The translations under genes were made by a program, and so were the position numbers. A DNA stretch of 64,000 bases, taken from Marinoscillum sp964351625. Lineage in GTDB: Bacteria > Bacteroidota > Bacteroidia > Cytophagales > Cyclobacteriaceae. Below are positions 51,208 through 59,278 of this stretch, in pieces. The stretch is from positions 434,001 to 498,000 of the forward strand of contig CAYGOV010000001.1 in assembly GCA_964351625.1 (NCBI GenBank). Direction: 5' to 3'. Numbering within the stretch: position 1 is the stretch's first letter; every line of letters starts with the position of its first letter. Below the pieces are notes generated by a model, which ran no database searches, was not told where the DNA came from, and saw only the letters and a program-made list of their open reading frames with translations.

Positions 51208-53088
51208 ATGGGAAAGGAAATCGGATTGAGTTTGGTCTATCGCGATCTATGGCAATCATCTGGTAAGTACATGCCAAGGGTAGATCAATTGGTGAGGGTA
51301 GCTGAGCCAATCGTAGAAATGGGTTGTTTCAGTCGCGTAGAAACCAACGGAGGAGGTTTTGAGCAAATCAATCTGCTCTATGGAGAGAACCCAAATACCT
51401 CCGTGCGTAAGTGGACACAACCTTTCAACGATGCGGGTATACAAACTCACATGCTGGAGAGAGGGCTCAATGGCTTGCGTATGTATCCTGTTCCCAGAGA
51501 TGTTAGAAAGCTGATGTTTAAGCTGAAGAAAAAGCAGGGAACAGATATCTCTCGTTCATTTGATGGATTAAATGACATACGAAACTTAAAACTATCCATA
51601 GATTACGCGAAGGAGGGTGGGATGATTGCCCAGTGTTGTTTGTGTATTACCCATTCGAAGCTTCATACTGCTGAGTATTTCATCAATATGGCTGGTGAGC
51701 TCATAGATATGGGAGCAGATGAAATCTGTATCAAGGATATGGCGGGGATTGGCCGCCCGGTGACAATTGGTCGTATCGTACAAGGAATAAAATCTATCAA
51801 TCCAAATATCATCGTGACTTATCATGGGCATGCTGGGCCAGGGTTCAGTGTTACTTCTTCTTTGGAAGCGGCTCGAGCTGGCGCTGAATTTATAGATGTA
51901 GGGATGGAGCCTCTTTCCTACGGCACCAGTCATGCGGATTTGCTTACTGTTCATGAGATGTTGCGAGATGCAGGCTTCTCTTTACCGGACATCAATATGA
52001 AAGCGTATATGCAAGCGCGCTCTTTGACACAAGAGTTCATAGATGACTTCCTGGGTTACTATATCAGTCCTAAAAACCGGCAGATGAATGCCTTGCTTAT
52101 AGGTCCAGGATTACCAGGAGGAATGATGGGGAGTTTAATGGCAGATTTGGAAAACAACTTATCTAGCCTCAATAAGTGGATGGATAAACACAACAAGCCA
52201 CAGGTATTGCAGGATGACCTGCTAGTGGCGCTTTTCAAGGAAGTAGAAGAAATCTGGCCTAAAATGGGTTATCCTCCATTGGTGACACCTTTCAGTCAAT
52301 ATGTAAAAAATGCGGCTTTGGTGAATGTCATGCAGATGATGAAAGGTAAGGAGCGTTGGTCATTACTAGACGATAGTACATGGGACATGCTATTGGGTAA
52401 ATCCGGAAGATTGCCTGGACCTGTCTCTGAGGAGTTGAGAGCATTGGCTAAGGAGCAGGGGCGTGAATTCTTTGAAGGAGATCCTCAGGATTTACAACCT
52501 GATGCACTGGATGAATTCAGAGCGAAAATGAAAACGAATGGATGGGATACCGGTGAAGATGACGAAGAGTTATTCGAGTATGCCATGCATCCCAAACAAT
52601 ACGAAGATTTTAAATCAGGAAAGGCCAAAGCCGCTTTTGAAAAGGATCTAGCGGAGCGCAAAAGTGAAGCGGCAATTGTACCAGCAGCTCAATCAGCCCC
52701 AATAATAGCTGCACCCGCTCAACCTAAATTAATGATCGTGGATGTGAATGGTGAGAAATTCAGGGTGGCTATCTCCTATGATGGTCAAGATGAAGCTCCT
52801 GATACCTCACATGTTTCCAATATTAAGGCTCCAGTGACTGCTTCGAACGGTCAAGCGAGTAAGTCTATACTTTCGCCTCTTGAGGGCACGGCGTTTATGA
52901 CAAAGGATCCATCAGAGAAGCCACTTAGAGTAGGTGACAAGGTAAAGGTGGGTGATATCGTCTGTTATATAGAAGCTATGAAAGTGAGCAATGCAGTGAA
53001 GTCCGATGTAGAAGGAACGGTTGTGGAAATTATGATCAAAGATGCTGATACAGTGTTGGATGATGATGTAATAATACGCTTAAACTAA
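51208..53088 (+). CDS. oadA: Biotin-dependent carboxyltransferase, OadA/PycB-type
   Basis: A 626-aa soluble alpha subunit. N-terminal carboxyltransferase barrel (about 1-300) with 'LVYRDLWQSSGKYMPRVDQL', the metal-binding H-x-H in 'VTYHGHAGPGFSV', and 'DEICIKDMAGI', whose lysine is the family's carbamylated or metal-associated residue. A conserved central domain follows, then an Ala/Pro-rich linker (about 490-510) and a biotinyl domain ending with biotin-acceptor lysine in 'IEAMKVSNAVKSD'. The barrel is of the divergent Bacteroidota type (R-D-L-W-Q-S instead of R-D-x-H-Q-S), so substrate could be oxaloacetate or a related acid. Carbon dioxide is passed to biotin and released at OadB. Confidence 0.88.
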   Translation: MGKEIGLSLVYRDLWQSSGKYMPRVDQLVRVAEPIVEMGCFSRVETNGGGFEQINLLYGENPNTSVRKWTQPFNDAGIQTHMLERGLNGLRMYPVPRDVRKLMFKLKKKQGTDISRSFDGLNDIRNLKLSIDYAKEGGMIAQCCLCITHSKLHTAEYFINMAGELIDMGADEICIKDMAGIGRPVTIGRIVQGIKSINPNIIVTYHGHAGPGFSVTSSLEAARAGAEFIDVGMEPLSYGTSHADLLTVHEMLRDAGFSLPDINMKAYMQARSLTQEFIDDFLGYYISPKNRQMNALLIGPGLPGGMMGSLMADLENNLSSLNKWMDKHNKPQVLQDDLLVALFKEVEEIWPKMGYPPLVTPFSQYVKNAALVNVMQMMKGKERWSLLDDSTWDMLLGKSGRLPGPVSEELRALAKEQGREFFEGDPQDLQPDALDEFRAKMKTNGWDTGEDDEELFEYAMHPKQYEDFKSGKAKAAFEKDLAERKSEAAIVPAAQSAPIIAAPAQPKLMIVDVNGEKFRVAISYDGQDEAPDTSHVSNIKAPVTASNGQASKSILSPLEGTAFMTKDPSEKPLRVGDKVKVGDIVCYIEAMKVSNAVKSDVEGTVVEIMIKDADTVLDDDVIIRLN

Positions 53089-53125
53089 TCTGAATCCATT
53101 GGAGTTACTTCGCAAACTTTACGGA

Positions 53126-54289
53126 ATGACGGCATTTCAGCAGATCGGGGAACATCCTGAATACCTGCTGATGATTGCCATCTCTTTTTTCTTGTTGTAC
53201 TTAGGCATCAAGAAACAATACGAACCTTTATTACTCGTGCCAATTGCTTTTGGAATGCTCTTGGCCAATTTACCTGGAGGACAAATGGGGGTAGTGCCCA
53301 TAGATGAAAACTTGACGCTATACCAAATAGCGCATGAACACGGTATCATGAATTTCTTGTATTACTCATTGATCAAGACAGGATTTTTACCGCCGATTAT
53401 TTTTTTAGGAGTAGGGGCGCTCACGGATTTTGGTCCGATGCTTAAAAACTTAAGACTAGCATTTTTTGGCGCAGCAGCGCAAATAGGTATTTTCACTGTT
53501 TTGATTTCTGCAGTGGCATTAGGTTTTACTTTGAAAGAAGCCGCCGCTTTGGGTATCATTGGTGGAGCAGATGGCCCTACCGCGATTTATACTACGATCA
53601 AATTGGCACCTCACTTGTTGGGACCCATTGCCATTGCTGCCTACTCATATATGGCATTAGTGCCAGTGATTATTCCATTGGTAGTGAGACTCACCATGAC
53701 CAAAAATGAATTGCTCATTAACATGAAGCAGCAGGATAAACTCTATCCTCCTAAAATACCAATCAAGAATATGCAGACGCTGAAGATTGTGTTTCCTATA
53801 GCTGTTGGTACAGTGGTAAGTCTGCTAGTGCCTTCTTCTGTGCCGCTCTTGGGTATGCTTTTGTTTGGTAATCTGGTCAAAGAAATTGGTGCAACCACTG
53901 GCCGTTTATCAAAAGCGGCTTCTGATACTATATTGAATGCAGCTACTATCTTTTTGGGCTTATCAGTAGGAGCCACCATGACCATTACGGCCTTTCTAAA
54001 TACCCAAACATTACTAATCATCGCTGGTGGATTTTTGGCATTTGCTATCTCAATAGCAGGGGGCATCTTTGCAGTGAAAGCCTACAACTTGGTGGCCAAA
54101 AAGAAAATCAATCCATTGATAGGTGCAACAGGTTTGAGTGCTGTGCCAATGGCATCAAGAGTGGCCAATGAAATTGCCTTGAAGCACGACCCTTCCAATC
54201 ACTTATTACAGTATGCTATGGCCTCCAACATCTCTGGTGTTATTGGATCGGCAGTTGCAGCCGGTGTATTGATTTCATTTTTAGGGTAA
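53126..54289 (+). CDS. oadB: Sodium-pumping decarboxylase beta subunit
   Basis: Integral membrane subunit with about ten helices that decarboxylates carboxybiotin and exports Na+. Signatures: 'LLYLGIKKQYEPLLLVPIAF', 'FGMLLANLPGG', 'LIFLGVGALTDFGPML'-type (PPIIFLGVGALTDFGPML), 'GIIGGADGPTAIYTT' with the essential D-G-P-T, 'GNLVKEIGATTGRLS' and 'NPLIGATGLSAVPMASRVAN'. Starting at ATG 53126 gives 387 aa; a TTG at 53099 would extend it by nine residues. Eleven to 38 bp after oadA, in the same operon, and followed by a strong bidirectional hairpin terminator. Confidence 0.92.
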   Translation: MTAFQQIGEHPEYLLMIAISFFLLYLGIKKQYEPLLLVPIAFGMLLANLPGGQMGVVPIDENLTLYQIAHEHGIMNFLYYSLIKTGFLPPIIFLGVGALTDFGPMLKNLRLAFFGAAAQIGIFTVLISAVALGFTLKEAAALGIIGGADGPTAIYTTIKLAPHLLGPIAIAAYSYMALVPVIIPLVVRLTMTKNELLINMKQQDKLYPPKIPIKNMQTLKIVFPIAVGTVVSLLVPSSVPLLGMLLFGNLVKEIGATTGRLSKAASDTILNAATIFLGLSVGATMTITAFLNTQTLLIIAGGFLAFAISIAGGIFAVKAYNLVAKKKINPLIGATGLSAVPMASRVANEIALKHDPSNHLLQYAMASNISGVIGSAVAAGVLISFLG

Positions 54290-54396
54290 ATATTTTCTTC
54301 AGCATTCGTGTTTGCATCGCCATGGTATTTACCTAAGAGCTGACCACACCTGCCTTTTTTCATTACCCCATATGACTGTTCTCTCAACGGATATAA

Positions 54397-54431
54397 AAAA
54401 GGGGTTTCAGACTTTGTCTGAAACCCCTTTT
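54397..54431. terminator. Bidirectional terminator between oadB and gap
   Basis: AAAAGGGGTTTCAGAC, three-base loop, GTCTGAAACCCCTTTT: a 16-bp perfect stem with A runs left and T runs right. It can end both the oad operon and the convergent gap gene. Confidence 0.92.
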
Positions 54432-54449
54432 AGAGATTCTTTGAAATAC

Positions 54450-55454
54450 TTACTTAGAAGCGATAAACTCTAGTAACTCAACCACTTTGGTAGAGTAACC
54501 CCACTCATTGTCATACCAAGAGACCACTTTCACAAAAGTAGGCGTCAATTGGATACCAGCACCAGCATCAAAAATTGATGTGCGAGGATCACCTACAAAA
54601 TCATTAGATACTACTGCGTCTTCTGTGTAGCCGAGAACTCCTTTAAGAGGTCCTTCCGATGCAGCTTTCATGGCAGCACAGATTTCTTCGTAAGTAGTTG
54701 CTTTTTTCAAGTTCACTGTAAGGTCCACACAAGACACATCTGGTGTAGGAACTCTGAAAGCCATACCTGTCAACTTACCATTAAGTTCGGGGATAACCTT
54801 ACCCACAGCTTTAGCCGCTCCAGTAGAAGAAGGGATGATGTTTTGTCCAGCTCCACGTCCACCTCTCCAGTCTTTCATAGAAGGACCATCTACAGTTTTC
54901 TGTGTAGCTGTAGTAGCGTGTACAGTCGTCATTAGGCCAGATTCGATACCAAATGAATCATTCAATACCTTGGCAATGGGAGCTAGGCAGTTAGTAGTAC
55001 ATGAAGCATTCGATACAAATTGCATATCAGATGTGTATTTGTCTTCATTTACGCCCATAACGAACATTGGCGTATCATCTTTAGATGGAGCAGACATGAT
55101 TACCTTTTTAGCCCCAGCGTCTATATGACCTTTAGCACTTTCTTTTGTTAAGAAAAGTCCTGTGGATTCTACCACATATTCAGCACCTACGGCATCCCAT
55201 TTAAGGTCTGCAGGATTTCTTTCTGAAGTTACTCTGATTTCCGATCCGTTTACGATAAGCTTACCGTCTTTCACCTCTACAGTTCCTTTAAACTGACCAT
55301 GAGTTGAGTCATACTTAAGCATGTATGCGATGTAGTCTACATCCAATAGGTCATTGATACCTACTACTTCAATATTTTCTTTTTCCGCTGCAACGCGAAA
55401 TACTAATCTCCCGATTCTTCCGAATCCATTAATTCCGATTTTTACTTTTGACAT
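54450..55454 (-). CDS. gap: Glyceraldehyde-3-phosphate dehydrogenase, type I
   Basis: A 334-aa glycolytic dehydrogenase. NAD-binding start 'KIGINGFGRIGRLVFR', nicotinamide-adjacent 'EYVVESTGLFLTKE', catalytic C152 in 'VSNASCTTNCLAP', 'TTVHATTATQKTVDGPS' and 'SWYDNEWGYSTKV'. Full length with no odd residues. An acidic residue follows the second strand (G-I-N-D-L), as in NAD-specific forms. A consensus Bacteroidota promoter lies 40-70 bp upstream, as expected for a highly expressed housekeeping gene. Confidence 0.97.
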   Translation of the reverse strand: MSKVKIGINGFGRIGRLVFRVAAEKENIEVVGINDLLDVDYIAYMLKYDSTHGQFKGTVEVKDGKLIVNGSEIRVTSERNPADLKWDAVGAEYVVESTGLFLTKESAKGHIDAGAKKVIMSAPSKDDTPMFVMGVNEDKYTSDMQFVSNASCTTNCLAPIAKVLNDSFGIESGLMTTVHATTATQKTVDGPSMKDWRGGRGAGQNIIPSSTGAAKAVGKVIPELNGKLTGMAFRVPTPDVSCVDLTVNLKKATTYEEICAAMKAASEGPLKGVLGYTEDAVVSNDFVGDPRTSIFDAGAGIQLTPTFVKVVSWYDNEWGYSTKVVELLEFIASK

Positions 55455-55494
55455 GTTATTTGGTTTTTTACGGATTATTCAAAATAATTCTCTG

Positions 55495-55525
55495 CAAATC
55501 TATCATATCATTCATTCAAGACAAA
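55495..55525 (-). promoter_or_regulatory. gap promoter (Bacteroidota consensus)
   Basis: Minus strand: TTTG (55522-55525), 19 bases, TAGATTTG (55495-55502). This is an exact match to TTTG-N19-TAnnTTTG. Transcription would start near 55488, about 34 bases before the ATG. Confidence 0.8.
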
Positions 55526-55699
55526 CTCCTTGTATGTTTAGTTCGCATTGAATAGCTCGAAATTTTGTTAAGAATGATCCACATATAGCTCCACTTATTA
55601 GGACTTGATTGACTATGCAAAATTTTGCAATCGATTTTAAGGCTGATAGGAGCTAAAAAGCTAACTTTAACCTCTTTTCATATAAAAATCTTTTAGAAA

Positions 55700-58543
55700 A
55701 TGATTCGATTAAAATACTTACTTATTGCATTGATCACGGTGAGCTTTGTGGGTTGTGATTCTTCAAAGCAAGAGGAAAAAACCCTTTCGGTACCATTTGA
55801 GAAATATCAATTGTCAAATGGTCTGGATGTGATCCTGCATGAAGATAAATCTGATCCAATTGTGGCAGTATCCATTGTAGTCCATGCGGGTTCAAATAGA
55901 GAGAAACCAGGTCGTACTGGATTTGCTCATTTCTTTGAGCATATGCTCTTTCAGAAATCTGAAAATGTACCTCAAGGAGGATTTTTCAAAAACATCAATG
56001 AATGGGGCGGTACTTTCAATGGGGGAACATCCAATGATTTCACAATTTACTTTGAGACGGTACCAAAAGATGCTTTGGAAAAGGTACTCTGGATGGAGTC
56101 TGATCGCATGGGTTTTTTTATCAATGCAATCGGAATATCTGAACTAGAAGGGGAGAAGCCCGTGGTGCAAAATGAGAAGCGCCAACGTGTTGATAACCAA
56201 CCTTATGGTCATTCAGATTATGTAATTAGAAAGGCACTTTATCCTGAAGGTCACCCGTACAATTGGACCGTGATTGGAGATCTCGAAGACCTTCAGAATG
56301 CTACTTTGGCGGATGTTAAGGAATTTTATAATGAATGGTATGGACCAAATAATGCGTCTCTAGTTATTGCTGGTGATTTCAAGAAAGAGGAAACCAAGGC
56401 TTTAATTGAGAAGTACTTTGGTGAGATACCTTCAAGGGGAACTGATACACCAATGGCACCAATGCCAGTAAATCTAGATGAAACCAAAGTATTGTATTAT
56501 GAAGACAACTATGCTAGTCTTCCAGAATTGAGGATGACTTTCCCGACTGTTGAAAATTATCACCCCGATCAGTGGGCGCTTGATGCACTTCAGGAGATCC
56601 TTGCTGATGGGAAACGAGCACCGCTTTATAAGGCTTTGGTAGAGGAGGCGGAATTAGCTCCTGAGTCGGGAGTAAATGCCAGTCATTCCTCAGGTGAACT
56701 TGCAGGAACGTTTACCATAAGTGTAAGAGCAAACAAAGGAGTTGACTTAGATACTGTGAGAACTGTAGTAGAAGCTGCTTTGGATAAATTTGACAAAGAG
56801 GGATTTTCGCAGAAAGATTTAGATAGGATTAAAGCACGTCAAGAGACTGAATTTTACAACGGCATTTCTAGTATTTTCAACAAGTCACTTCAGCTTGCAT
56901 TTTACAATGAATATGCTGGTGATCCGGGATTTATCACCAAGGATATAGAGAATATCAAGGCAGTGACTAAGGATGATGTGATGAGGGTTTTCAGAAAGTA
57001 TGTAAAAGGTCAGAATATGATTGTGACCAATTTCGTACCAAAAGGAGAGCCAAACTTAGCAGTGGAAGGTGCTGGTATTGCCAGTGTGAAAGAGGAGGCG
57101 ATTTCAGCCTACCAACCAAACGAAAGTATCGAACAAGAAGCAGACTTAGCGATTGCTAAAACAGCCTCATCATTTGATCGCTCATTGGAGCCTGAGTTTG
57201 GTGAAGAACCATTGGTCGTTGCTCCAGTTATTTGGACTGGGAAAACCACCAATGGTATCAGTCTTTATGGAATAGAAAGTAATGAATTGCCATTGGTGCA
57301 ATTCTCTATGAGAATTATGGGGGGATTGTATTTAGATAATCCTGATAAAGTAGGAGCAGCTAACCTCATCACGGATATGATGATGGAAGGTACAGCTAAC
57401 AAAACTCCAGAGGAGTTGGAGGATGCCATTGGGCAGTTGGGTTCTAGCATCAATATGAGCACCTCGAATGAATACATTACTATTTCAGGAAACTGTCTTG
57501 CAAGAAACTATGCTGCCACTATGGATTTGGTGTCTGAGATTTTGCTTCAGCCAAGATGGGATGCGGAAGAGTTTGAGAGAAAGAAAAAGAGTAACATCAA
57601 TACCATCCAGCAACGCGAATCGAATCCAAACGCCATTGCAAGCGTAGTGATGAATAAGCTTTTGTATGGGGAGGGCCATATCTTATCAAACCCTACTGTG
57701 GGTTATATAGAAACGGTTGAGATGCTGACACTAGATGATGTGAAGGCCTTCTATACCAAGAATTTTTCGCCATCACTTGCAAACTTCCATGTAGCTGGTG
57801 CAGTGACTCAGGCAGAAGTGAAGAAGTCATTGGCGACACTTACAAAAGACTGGGCGCCAAAGGTTGTAGGTATGCCAAGCTATCAGGCACCTACTTTAAC
57901 ACAAAACCCGATGGTTTATTTTGTGGATATTCCGAATTCCAAACAGTCGGTTATCAGGATCGGAAGATTAACTGTTTCTGCAAATGACCCTGCCTATAAT
58001 GATCTGAGTATCGCCAATGAGCGACTTGGAGCAGGATCGAATGGAAGATTGTTTCAGGTTCTTCGAGAAGAGAAAGGATTTACCTACGGAGCTTATTCTT
58101 TTGTTTCTAGACAGGCATTTGATCTAGGTACATTCCAAGCTTATTCGAGTGTTAAGTCAAATGTCACCAAGGAGTCTTTAGATACTTTTAAAGAAGTGAT
58201 TGGTAATTATGGAGATACCTATGATCCAATCGATTTAGAAAAGACGCAAATGTCAATGATTAAGGAGAATACACGAAAATTCGAAACTTTAGGTAGCTTA
58301 TTGGGTATTCTTCAGAATATAAGTACTTATAATTTACCTCAAGATTACATCGACGAGGAGCAGCGAATAGTCACCAATATGACTTTAGAAAAGGTGCAGT
58401 CCACTGTAGACGAGTACATGAACCTCAATAATATGATCTATCTAATCATAGGAGATAAGGAAACTCAACTTGAAGGGTTGAAAGTCAATGGAGTGGGAAA
58501 TCCGATACTTTTAGATAAGTATGGCAACCCAGTGGCTATGTGA
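55700..58543 (+). CDS. M16 family zinc peptidase, lipoprotein
   Basis: A 947-aa insulinase/pitrilysin-type peptidase with a lipoprotein signal (lipobox F-V-G-C, Cys about residue 20). The first M16 half carries the inverted zinc motif H77-x-x-E80-H81 in 'FAHFFEHMLFQKSE', with the downstream third-ligand helix around 'EKPVVQNEKRQRVDNQPYG'. The second half (from about 515) repeats the fold without the zinc motif, with R/Y pairs typical of the inactive domain ('GFTYGAYSFVSRQAF'). Two M16 halves in one chain make a closed clam-shell that degrades peptides in the periplasm. Followed by a strong terminator. Confidence 0.93.
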   Translation: MIRLKYLLIALITVSFVGCDSSKQEEKTLSVPFEKYQLSNGLDVILHEDKSDPIVAVSIVVHAGSNREKPGRTGFAHFFEHMLFQKSENVPQGGFFKNINEWGGTFNGGTSNDFTIYFETVPKDALEKVLWMESDRMGFFINAIGISELEGEKPVVQNEKRQRVDNQPYGHSDYVIRKALYPEGHPYNWTVIGDLEDLQNATLADVKEFYNEWYGPNNASLVIAGDFKKEETKALIEKYFGEIPSRGTDTPMAPMPVNLDETKVLYYEDNYASLPELRMTFPTVENYHPDQWALDALQEILADGKRAPLYKALVEEAELAPESGVNASHSSGELAGTFTISVRANKGVDLDTVRTVVEAALDKFDKEGFSQKDLDRIKARQETEFYNGISSIFNKSLQLAFYNEYAGDPGFITKDIENIKAVTKDDVMRVFRKYVKGQNMIVTNFVPKGEPNLAVEGAGIASVKEEAISAYQPNESIEQEADLAIAKTASSFDRSLEPEFGEEPLVVAPVIWTGKTTNGISLYGIESNELPLVQFSMRIMGGLYLDNPDKVGAANLITDMMMEGTANKTPEELEDAIGQLGSSINMSTSNEYITISGNCLARNYAATMDLVSEILLQPRWDAEEFERKKKSNINTIQQRESNPNAIASVVMNKLLYGEGHILSNPTVGYIETVEMLTLDDVKAFYTKNFSPSLANFHVAGAVTQAEVKKSLATLTKDWAPKVVGMPSYQAPTLTQNPMVYFVDIPNSKQSVIRIGRLTVSANDPAYNDLSIANERLGAGSNGRLFQVLREEKGFTYGAYSFVSRQAFDLGTFQAYSSVKSNVTKESLDTFKEVIGNYGDTYDPIDLEKTQMSMIKENTRKFETLGSLLGILQNISTYNLPQDYIDEEQRIVTNMTLEKVQSTVDEYMNLNNMIYLIIGDKETQLEGLKVNGVGNPILLDKYGNPVAM

Positions 58544-58563
58544 TTTGAGCGCATTTTAAGAAT

Positions 58564-58593
58564 AAAAGGGATCGATTTATCGATCCCTTTTTT
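58564..58593 (+). terminator. Terminator of M16 peptidase gene
   Basis: AAAAGGGATCGAT, two-base loop, ATCGATCCCTTTTTT: 13-bp perfect stem with T run, 20 bp after the stop codon. Confidence 0.9.
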
Positions 58594-58610
58594 ATTTTTT
58601 TCAAATTGCA

Positions 58611-58641
58611 TTTGCAAATAAAAGCCACAGTTCTATATTTG
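58611..58641 (+). promoter_or_regulatory. tRNA-Glu promoter (Bacteroidota consensus)
   Basis: TTTG (58611-58614), 19 bases, TATATTTG (58634-58641): an exact consensus match. Start would be near 58648, giving a leader of about 45 bases that contains a small hairpin (ACAGAGA/TCTCTGT). Confidence 0.85.
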
Positions 58642-58693
58642 CACTCCCAAACACAGAGAAGTATGGGAATTCATCTCTGTAAGTTGACAAAAT

Positions 58694-58765
58694 GGTCCGT
58701 TCGTCTAGGGGTTAGGACGCCAGGTTTTCATCCTGGTAACAGGGGTTCGATTCCCCTACGGACTA
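58694..58765 (+). tRNA. tRNA-Glu (anticodon UUC)
   Basis: 72-base cloverleaf: acceptor GGTCCGT/ACGGACT (one G-T pair at the end), D-arm with TCTAGGGGTTAGGA, anticodon stem CCAGG/CCTGG around loop TTTTCAT (anticodon TTC), and T-arm AGGGG-TTCGATT-CCCCT. The CCA end is not encoded. Single gene with its own promoter and terminator. Confidence 0.96.
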
Positions 58766-58768
58766 CTA

Positions 58769-58817
58769 AAAAGCCTTACAACAAGCTGTTAATCAGAATG
58801 TTGTAGGGCTTTTTTTA
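58769..58817 (+). terminator. tRNA-Glu terminator
   Basis: AAAAGCCTTACAAC (58769-58782) pairs with GTTGTAGGGCTTTT (58800-58813) with one G-T pair, followed by Ts. Confidence 0.88.
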
Positions 58818-59278
58818 TTAATGTTGGCGTCAAAGCTGTCGTATGGTAAATAATGAACGACAAAGCTCAGAAGATTACCTTCTTGAAGCATACAATTCAT
58901 TAATGAAGGCAGTGGCTAAAGTGATGAAGGATATGCTGCTTGATGAAAAAAATACTAAACTTCTACCTCAAAGACTTTGTATAGGAAATAATAATTGAAT
59001 TGTAAACCGAGTTCGATCTTGAAAAGTCTAAATTTTGTTTGAAATAAACTTCTTCATCGAATAGTTGCGGTAGTAAAAAGGGGAACACCATATCAGAACT
59101 GAATTAGATTAAAAAAGTTTAAATGGTTTGATTTTATCATAGATCTAGATCAGTACAATATCACCCATTCTAATTCCTGATTCACTCAAGCAATAAGTAA
59201 AAGCACTGTCTTTAAAAAGAATACTCCCCATTTACGCAATCGATTGTTTAAATTTCAACTTTATTTCAAATCAATTTG
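58818..59278. other. Intergenic region
   Basis: About 460 AT-rich bases between tRNA-Glu and the esterase gene. The only coding-like stretch is the short frame at 58843-58998, listed separately. Confidence 0.45.
58843..58998 (+). CDS. Possible 51-aa protein or gene remnant
   Basis: ATG-initiated frame MVNNERQSSEDYLLEAYNSL, then MKAVAKVMKDMLLDEKNTKL and LPQRLCIGNNN. The amphipathic helix and codon choice look protein-like, but there is no family match and the gene is isolated. Could be a real small protein or the 5' remnant of a lost gene. Confidence 0.3.
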   Translation: MVNNERQSSEDYLLEAYNSLMKAVAKVMKDMLLDEKNTKLLPQRLCIGNNN

